This document shows, piece by piece, positions 61,840-64,000 of a stretch of 64,000 bases of DNA. Each line of letters opens with the position of its first letter. The stretch's first letter is position 1. Source of the DNA: Halogeometricum sp. S3BR5-2 (lineage in GTDB: Archaea; Halobacteriota; Halobacteria; Halobacteriales; Haloferacaceae); contig NZ_JAMQOQ010000010.1 in the NCBI RefSeq assembly GCF_031624635.1, positions 1 to 64,000 of the forward strand, in the 5' to 3' direction. Under the pieces are notes generated by a model that saw only the letters and a program-made list of their open reading frames with translations, did not search any database and was not told where the DNA came from. Position numbers and translations under genes: made by a program.

Positions 61840-63294
61840 ATGTCCACGCCAACACAACCAGACACAGCCACCGCTGACGACGCAGCACGCTCGATGAAGA
61901 CGGCCGTTCCGGTCGCGGACTTGCTCGCCCGTGAGACGACCCTCTCCTTTGCTGGCCTCACTCCTGCTGATACGGGCGAGTATCCTGCTGCGGTTTCATC
62001 GGAAGCTCGGTGTCTCGATCCCGATCCCCGGCCGCTGAAGGACGTCATCGCGACGCTCCCGCAGGCCAGTTCCGGGGAACTCTGGGCGACCAACGAGTTC
62101 GTCGACGTGGACGGAACCGTCGATACCGAGGCAATTCGCGACGTTCACGGATTGGATGTCGACGCGCTCGAAAACGCTTCGGGGTGTTCACTCGGCGAGC
62201 TTGCGAAGAGGGCGTCGTCAGACCCGCTAGTTCGAATCCGCGACCACCAGGACATCGTTGACGAGCGTCGGAAGGCGCTGTGTGCCCTCGGCTACGACGT
62301 CAAGTTCCGCTGGCAGATCGCCTCGGATCGATATTCGATCATCAATCCACAGGAGGCGTATCTCCCCATTATCGGAGCGCTCCAGCAACGCGGTGAGACT
62401 GAGGCGTTCGGCTGGACGAGCTACCGGGATTGGGGTGGCCTCCTCAAGATGTTCGTCGTGTGTCCGGGCCTCGAACACACCGTCTCGGGGAGTGAGGACA
62501 CAGAGTTCGATGACGACTCCGACGGCGTGACGAGCGTTGGTGACTCGGATGAGACGGATTTGATCGTGTACGGCGGGTTCGAGACCGGGTACGCCTTCCG
62601 CGGGACGCAGACGCTGTGGGCGAAGCCCATCCTCTACTTCCCCGAGACTGGTACCGTCGTTCCCGATACGGGGAAGCGCTACACGCGCCGGCACTACGGG
62701 CGGGCGACCGACGCCACTCACGAGCGGGCGAACGACCGCGTGCCGATCAACGAGTGGTGGAAGGCAATCTACGACGACGTCGCCGACCGACTCGTTGACG
62801 TCGACCGTGCCATCCGCCGCACCCGGGCGATTGCCTACGACTTCGAGACACTCCCGTTCGACGCGGCCACGTGCTACCAGTATTGGGGCGTGGCCACGAG
62901 GTACGCTGAGGCCGCTGCCGACCGGGCGACGACCCTCGCCTCGCCGCCGTCCCGACCGACGGTGTATAATCTTCAGCTGTCGCTACTGATCGCACTCCTC
63001 GATTCGTACGAGGGCTCGCTGGCGTCGGATACGTATCAGGAGTATATTGAGACCGCTGGGGAGCTACTTCGAAAACCAGCGATGATGATCCAGCTCGCGC
63101 TGAAAGAACATGACCGGCAGGTCGAGGAGCCGGACGAGCGTGTCCTCGCAGACGATCAACAGACCCTCAGCGACGCGCTGGAGGACATCGTCGACGTTCC
63201 TGGTATCGAGGTCGACACTGAGGTCGATCTCTCAGACAGCGGTGCACAGCGGCTCCACGACCGTGTCCAACGGAAGCTCGACGATCTCGATTAA
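61840..63294 (+). CDS. Plasmid protein, DUF932-like
   Basis: 484 residues from ATG 61840. The central part (about 140-320) contains KFRWQIASDRYSIINPQEAYLPIIGALQQRGETEAFGWTSYRDWGGLLKMFVV and ETGYAFRGTQTLWAKPILYFP, a plan similar to DUF932 phage/plasmid proteins. The C-terminal helices (about 330-470) are new. The domain is found on plasmids and phages and often called phage-associated; its activity is unknown. It is followed by a winged-helix regulator. The identification is weak. Confidence 0.5.
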   Translation: MSTPTQPDTATADDAARSMKTAVPVADLLARETTLSFAGLTPADTGEYPAAVSSEARCLDPDPRPLKDVIATLPQASSGELWATNEFVDVDGTVDTEAIRDVHGLDVDALENASGCSLGELAKRASSDPLVRIRDHQDIVDERRKALCALGYDVKFRWQIASDRYSIINPQEAYLPIIGALQQRGETEAFGWTSYRDWGGLLKMFVVCPGLEHTVSGSEDTEFDDDSDGVTSVGDSDETDLIVYGGFETGYAFRGTQTLWAKPILYFPETGTVVPDTGKRYTRRHYGRATDATHERANDRVPINEWWKAIYDDVADRLVDVDRAIRRTRAIAYDFETLPFDAATCYQYWGVATRYAEAAADRATTLASPPSRPTVYNLQLSLLIALLDSYEGSLASDTYQEYIETAGELLRKPAMMIQLALKEHDRQVEEPDERVLADDQQTLSDALEDIVDVPGIEVDTEVDLSDSGAQRLHDRVQRKLDDLD

Positions 63295-63351
63295 TTCTCG
63301 ACGAGGGAGTCCGGCGACAGTGTTTTACAGAATCCACGGAAAGCGAAATAC

Positions 63352-63915
63352 ATGTCGGAGGCTGCTCGGGACTCACATCCACTCGATGCGATGCTCGCCA
63401 TCTCCGATGTCGTGACGAACCAGCGGTATGCGCAGATCTATGCCCGGGTGCTCACTCTCGATACCCCGACAGTCGAGGAACTCTCCGAGGGTCTCGATAG
63501 TTCGACAACGACCGTCTACGAGGACGTGAACCATCTCATCGAAAGCGGTATTCTCGAGCGCGTTACGGACAACCAGCCGCATCGGTACCAAGCCCGCCAG
63601 ATCGACCTCACCATCCAGACCGACGACTCCTATCAGATTACGCCGGCGCTGTTCGTCGCGCTCGCCCGACGCGAGACGAACGAGAACATTCAGCTGTTTC
63701 TCGACCGGCACGGCGTCGGCGGCCTCGCGACCGTCCTTGAGTACGCCCGTGATTACGTCCAAGGCCGAATGAATGCCCGTATCACGGCGCGCGAGCAGGA
63801 CCTCCCCGTGCTCGAAGCCGAGACGATCCTGCAGGAGATGCGCGACGTGCTCCTGGATGTCGATCTCGAAGAGAGCCCCAACGTCGACGAACTGGACGCG
63901 GCAGTCGATGAATAA
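63352..63915 (+). CDS. Winged-helix protein of a three-member family, copy 3
   Basis: 187 residues. A winged helix (about 13-75, TVEELSEGLDSSTTTVYEDVNHLIESGIL) is followed by YQITPALFVALARRETNENIQLFLDRHGVGGLATVLEYARDYV (about 94-137) and PVLEAETILQEMRDVLLDV (about 153-171). Close paralogue of the 47112 protein, more distant from 36489. The family may be a set of regulators acting on different parts of the element. It lies 57 bases after the preceding gene. Confidence 0.75.
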   Translation: MSEAARDSHPLDAMLAISDVVTNQRYAQIYARVLTLDTPTVEELSEGLDSSTTTVYEDVNHLIESGILERVTDNQPHRYQARQIDLTIQTDDSYQITPALFVALARRETNENIQLFLDRHGVGGLATVLEYARDYVQGRMNARITAREQDLPVLEAETILQEMRDVLLDVDLEESPNVDELDAAVDE

Positions 63916-63935
63916 CGAGTCTTCTCCGCAGACGG

Positions 63936-64000
63936 TCACAGCCAGTCACTGACGTACGCGACGTGATCGGCGAGGTCGGAGACTGACCGTTCGATTCGGC
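63936..64000 (-). CDS. C-terminal end of a minus-strand gene (partial)
   Basis: The minus strand is open from the window end to a stop at 63936-63938, giving the C-terminal RIERSVSDLADHVAYVSDWL. About 20 residues only, no family assignable. It converges with the winged-helix gene. Confidence 0.45.
   Translation of the reverse strand, partial: RIERSVSDLADHVAYVSDWL

Overview
The window comes from a halophilic archaeon (class Halobacteria), most likely from a large plasmid, megaplasmid or integrated conjugative element. The evidence is the very acidic proteins, GC-rich codons, archaeal information genes (an Orc1/Cdc6 initiator, TFB, PCNA, RPA-type OB proteins), TATA boxes about 25 bases before many start codons (leaderless transcripts), a twin-arginine lipoprotein, and haloarchaeal insertion sequences. 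No rRNA, tRNA or CRISPR array was seen.

Layout. (1) 0-6.4 kb: an AddB-like nuclease and an Orc1/Cdc6 gene with inverted clusters of origin-recognition-box (ORB)-like repeats and an AT-rich segment, probably a replication origin. (2) 6.4-8.8 kb: a 42-residue membrane protein, a DUF234-type ATPase and a winged-helix regulator. (3) 8.8-20.7 kb: a conjugation module. A minus-strand operon runs from two small paralogues through PrgI/VirB3-like, VirB4-N-like membrane, VirB4 and VirB6/TrbL-like proteins to a membrane AAA+ ATPase. Opposite it lie a pilin-like gene and a large sequon-rich surface protein. (4) 20.7-26.2 kb: cargo, with a MITE and genes for a YdjM-like membrane protein, two multi-membrane proteins, a cupin, a flavodoxin and an MDR oxidoreductase. 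(5) 26.4-36.1 kb: the rest of the transfer/replication module, with two further pilin-like genes, a second ORB-like cluster, a giant VirD4-type coupling protein, a PrimPol-like protein and an RPA-RPAP fusion. (6) 36.1-40.6 kb: an islet with different base and codon use carrying a regulator, a CoiA-like nuclease, a membrane protein and a DUF4238 protein. (7) 40.7-42.6 kb: another OB-fold protein. (8) 42.7-54.6 kb: a toxin-antitoxin and regulator zone (two PIN pairs, an AbiE-like pair, HEPN/MNT, a decayed HTH/nucleotidyltransferase pair, a TFB) interrupted by an IS5-family element that carries a lipoprotein gene inside its ends. (9) 55-64 kb: PCNA, a stand-alone TnpB, hypothetical cargo, a DUF6166-like protein, RNase HI fused to a SWIM finger, a DUF433/DUF5615 pair, a large plasmid protein and a third member of a winged-helix family.

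The proposed working unit is a conjugative replicon. Orc1/Cdc6 with its ORBs, PrimPol, PCNA, RPA and AddB would maintain and process DNA. VirB4, the VirB6-like and PrgI-like proteins, the VirD4-like protein and three related pilin-like proteins would move it between cells. Toxin-antitoxin pairs would stabilise it. A conserved two-block upstream element links the T4SS region at 17.8 kb to a distant pilin-like gene at 27.4 kb, so the transfer genes may share one regulator. No known relaxase was recognised.
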